Below are positions 5,468-7,474 of a stretch of DNA of 7,474 nucleotides, piece after piece. Under the pieces are notes generated by a model that was not told the DNA's origin, ran no database searches, and worked only from the letters and a program-made list of their open reading frames with translations. The DNA is from Anaerolineales bacterium (GTDB taxonomy: Bacteria > Chloroflexota > Anaerolineae > Anaerolineales > UBA4823): assembly GCA_028687395.1 (NCBI GenBank), contig JAQUAE010000081.1:1-7474 (forward strand), given 5' to 3'. Made by a program: the position numbers and the translations under genes. The stretch's first letter is position 1; each line of letters begins with the position of its first letter.

Positions 5468-6517
5468 TCATTGAGGGGGGGGAAGGGGGAGCTCTAATTC
5501 AAGGCGGGTCCCCTCGCCAGGGTGCGAGTCGATACTCAAGCAGCCGTTGACCAGGTCAGCCTGTTCCTTCAAGCCCAATAAGCCGAGCTGTTGCCTGGAG
5601 AGCGCCTGGCTGGTTGTCTGCTGCATGTCGAAACCCTGCCCATCGTCCTTCACCTGTAAGCGCAGGCGACCATTCTTCTTCGTCAGGCTGATCTCCACAC
5701 ACTGGGCGCCGGAGTGTTTGAGGATGTTGTTGATGGCTTCCTGCGAGGCGCGAAACAAAGCTGTGGCGATTTCTGCCGGGAGCGGATCCAGAGCCTCATC
5801 GGCGACGAAATGCACGCGTATGCCCGCTTCCTCCAGATGGGAGCGGGCGTACCAGCGGATGGCGGGTGCCAGGCCGAGGTCATCCAGCATGGCGGGGCGG
5901 AGACCATACATGGTCTGGCGCAATTCGTGCAGTGTAGTCCTGGCGAGCTGGCGCGAGCGGCTGAGTTTTTCCTTGAGCTCTTGCTGGGAGGCCGGCAACT
6001 GGTCCTCCAGGTGCTCCAGTTGGATAATCAGGGTGGAGAGAGCTTGGCCGGTGTCGTCGTGCAGGCTGCGGGCGATGCGCTTGCGTTCTTCCTCCTGAAC
6101 GGAGATGGCACGCTGGGAGAGGGCCTTCAACTGGCTGTTGCGTTTGTTTAATTGCAGGATGAGGTCATCCAGCGTCCTGGCGAGCTGGGTGATGCTCGGA
6201 TCACTGTCGTTCAATTGGATGGCAGCGGCGGGAAATTGCTCGCGCTGTAACTGGTCGACCCGCTCGAACAGCTCGTACAGCGGGCGGAGGGCTGAGCGAA
6301 GCATGAGGAAATTGACCCCCACGCTCACCCCGATGCCCAGGGTGGCAAAGAGCAGAATCAAGCTCAAATCTGCAGCTTTATCTGTCAGGTGACGGGTGAG
6401 GAGGGTCCCACCGATCGCGCCAACAATAATAATCAGCGAATTCCCAATCGCGATGCGCTTGTAAATGGATACGGATTGGGATTTGCGTCGAAAAAAGGAC
6501 CACAACCCAGCGCTCAT
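5468..6517 (-). CDS. Membrane-bound NarL-partner sensor histidine kinase (HisKA_3 type)
   Basis: A 349-residue kinase from ATG 6517. The open frame extends upstream to 6682, but that would cross the cysS promoter and start codon, so the internal start is preferred. Two membrane helices (about 22-41 and 51-73) are separated by only about 10 residues, so there is almost no outer sensing domain. A HAMP-like segment (about 74-126) and a coiled stretch lead to the HisKA_3 site ARSLHDDTGQAL, with phosphorylated His153. The ATP-binding domain shows an N box (EAINNILKHSG, Asn263/264), DDGQGFD (291-297), a G2-like LGLLGL (311-316) and GEGT (334-337). It autophosphorylates and passes phosphate to the regulator encoded 11 bp downstream. 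The signal is probably sensed in the membrane or cytoplasm; given the neighbours, a redox or respiratory cue is plausible but not shown. Confidence 0.92.
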   Translation of the reverse strand: MSAGLWSFFRRKSQSVSIYKRIAIGNSLIIIVGAIGGTLLTRHLTDKAADLSLILLFATLGIGVSVGVNFLMLRSALRPLYELFERVDQLQREQFPAAAIQLNDSDPSITQLARTLDDLILQLNKRNSQLKALSQRAISVQEEERKRIARSLHDDTGQALSTLIIQLEHLEDQLPASQQELKEKLSRSRQLARTTLHELRQTMYGLRPAMLDDLGLAPAIRWYARSHLEEAGIRVHFVADEALDPLPAEIATALFRASQEAINNILKHSGAQCVEISLTKKNGRLRLQVKDDGQGFDMQQTTSQALSRQQLGLLGLKEQADLVNGCLSIDSHPGEGTRLELELPLPPPQ

Positions 6518-6530
6518 CTTTGCGCTTCTG

Positions 6531-6539
6531 AGTATATCA
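6531..6539 (-). promoter_or_regulatory. Candidate extended -10 promoter of the two-component genes
   Basis: The minus strand reads TGATATACT, i.e. TG-A-TATACT, a good extended -10. A TTGCGC lies about 19 bp upstream as a poor -35. The predicted start lies only about 7 bases before ATG 6517, so the leader would be very short and no strong Shine-Dalgarno sequence is seen (only AGAAG, which lies at the start site). Confidence 0.4.
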
Positions 6540-6592
6540 TAGGCGCTATCGCCATGCGCAAGCCGGAAGCGGGATAAGCCCAGGGATGCGGG

Positions 6593-6598
6593 TATAAT
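6593..6598 (+). promoter_or_regulatory. Candidate -10 element of the cysS promoter
   Basis: A consensus TATAAT lies 29 bp before the cysS ATG, in a 110-bp divergent intergenic region. No good -35 hexamer is found at 17-18 bp upstream (CGGGAT / GCGGGA). Predicted transcription would start at about 6604-6606, inside the palindrome that follows. Confidence 0.5.
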
Positions 6599-6612
6599 GG
6601 GGAAAATTCCCC
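6599..6612. promoter_or_regulatory. Palindrome over the predicted cysS transcription start
   Basis: GGGGAA-AA-TTCCCC is a perfect 6-bp-arm inverted repeat immediately after TATAAT. An overlapping arrangement TTCC-CCTT-GGAA (6607-6618) would cover part of the GGAAGGG ribosome site (6615-6621) if it folds in RNA. Either an operator or a small translation-control hairpin is possible; neither is proven. Confidence 0.3.
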
Positions 6613-6627
6613 TTGGAAGGGTCGTGT

Positions 6628-7474
6628 ATGAAGCTGCGCTTATTTGACACCTATTCACGCAGCGTGCGTGAATTCGAACCACTCCTTGCGGGCGAGGTGC
6701 GGATGTATGCCTGCGGTCCGACTGTCTACGACCACGCTCACATCGGCAACCTGCGCACGTACATCTTCGAAGACATCCTGCGCCGCGTTTTGGAAGCCAA
6801 CGGCTACCGCGTGAAGCACGTGGTCAACATCACTGACGTCGGGCACCTCACCTCGGACGCCGATACTGGTGAGGATAAAATGGAGAAAGGTTCCCGGCGC
6901 ACCGGCAAGACCGCCTGGGAGATAGCCGAGATGTACGCCCAGGCCTTTCGCGACGACATGCGCAGGTTGAACATCATGGAACCCACGCTGTGGTGCCGCG
7001 CTACCGACCACATCCGCGAACAGATCGAATTCATCCAGTGCATCGAAAAGAAAGGCTTCACCTACGCCACCACCGATGGAATCTACTTCGACACTTCCAG
7101 GCTGGAGGATTACGGCACGCTGGGACGGCTGGATATCGAGGGCCTGCAGGCCGGCTCGCGCATCCAGATGGGGGAGAAGAAGCACCCCACCGATTTTGCG
7201 CTGTGGAAATTCAGCCCCAAAGACCAGAAACGGCAGATGGAATGGGATTCTCCCTGGGGCGTTGGCTTCCCGGGCTGGCACATCGAGTGCTCTGCCATGT
7301 CGGCCAAATACCTGGGCGAATTCTTCGACATCCACTGCGGCGGCGAGGATCACATCAACGTCCACCACACCAACGAGATTGCCCAGACGCAGGCCTGCTA
7401 TGGCACCCGGCTGGCAAATTTCTGGATGCACGGTTATTTCCTGCAACTGGATGCCGAGCGCATGTCCAAGTCCT
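6628..7474 (+). CDS. cysS: Cysteinyl-tRNA synthetase, 3'-truncated by window edge
   Basis: Charges tRNA-Cys with cysteine in the cytoplasm. The frame starts at ATG 6628, with GGAAGGG six bases upstream, and runs 282 codons to the right edge; complete enzymes have about 460-490 residues. The class I catalytic domain is clear: MYACGPTVYDHAHIGN (27-41, HIGH-type motif as HIGN), NITDVGH (67-73), PTDFALWK (187-194), PGWHIECSAMS (215-225), HHTNEIAQ (246-253) and the KMSKS loop as RMSKS (278-282), right at the edge. Zinc ligands by alignment with the E. coli enzyme are Cys29, Cys221, His246 and Glu250, all present. It diverges from the sensor kinase gene and is most likely unrelated in function to the respiratory operon. 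Confidence 0.96.
   Translation, partial: MKLRLFDTYSRSVREFEPLLAGEVRMYACGPTVYDHAHIGNLRTYIFEDILRRVLEANGYRVKHVVNITDVGHLTSDADTGEDKMEKGSRRTGKTAWEIAEMYAQAFRDDMRRLNIMEPTLWCRATDHIREQIEFIQCIEKKGFTYATTDGIYFDTSRLEDYGTLGRLDIEGLQAGSRIQMGEKKHPTDFALWKFSPKDQKRQMEWDSPWGVGFPGWHIECSAMSAKYLGEFFDIHCGGEDHINVHHTNEIAQTQACYGTRLANFWMHGYFLQLDAERMSKS

Noticed and set aside
6518..6682. Upstream extension of the histidine kinase frame to ATG 6682
   Set aside because: It would overlap the divergent cysS start and promoter; the added residues look random, and ATG 6517 begins just before the expected first membrane helix.
6655..7446. Open frame of 263 codons on the minus strand at the right edge
   Set aside because: Antisense to cysS, whose motifs are unmistakable; the shadow shows no recognisable domain.

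Overview
The window is a GC-rich, densely packed stretch of bacterial chromosome. Seven protein genes are visible: six on the minus strand, and one on the plus strand at the right edge. I see no mobile element, CRISPR array, rRNA or tRNA. The mix of genes (a split b6-type cytochrome b, a low-potential-looking Rieske protein, a membrane-bound CCG-domain iron-sulfur oxidoreductase and an FrhB/FdhB-like protein) suggests an anaerobic or facultative menaquinone-using bacterium. A member of the Chloroflexota (Anaerolineae-like) is my best guess, but it rests on gene content and style only, not on a phylogenetic marker search.

Layout, in the direction of minus-strand transcription from right to left. 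A NarL-type two-component pair comes first: histidine kinase 6517-5468, then response regulator 5456-4806. A 168-bp gap follows, with an inverted repeat and repeated ATTAAGGT boxes but no obvious terminator. Then comes a tight respiratory operon: b6-type cytochrome b with a fused c-type heme motif (4637-3579), subunit-IV-like cytochrome b C-terminal half (3558-3154), Rieske protein (3151-2717), a 636-residue membrane/4Fe-4S/double-CCG oxidoreductase (2720-810), and an FrhB/FdhB-like protein (772 to beyond the left edge). Spacings are 20 bp, 2 bp, a 4-bp overlap and 37 bp. On the plus strand, diverging from the kinase, cysS (cysteinyl-tRNA synthetase) starts at 6628 and runs off the right edge.

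How the genes may work together: the cytochrome b halves and the Rieske protein form the core of a quinol-oxidising b6c-type complex. The CCG protein has a NarI/HdrE-like membrane anchor that would exchange electrons with menaquinone, and carries two 4Fe-4S clusters and two HdrD-type cluster sites. The FrhB-like protein is of a kind that passes electrons between flavin, F420-type or ferredoxin carriers and Hdr/hydrogenase modules. Their co-location suggests a route joining the quinone pool to a soluble low-potential or thiol/flavin partner. This is inference: the partner genes would lie beyond the left edge. The two-component system, which has almost no extracellular sensor domain, is a natural candidate regulator of this operon.
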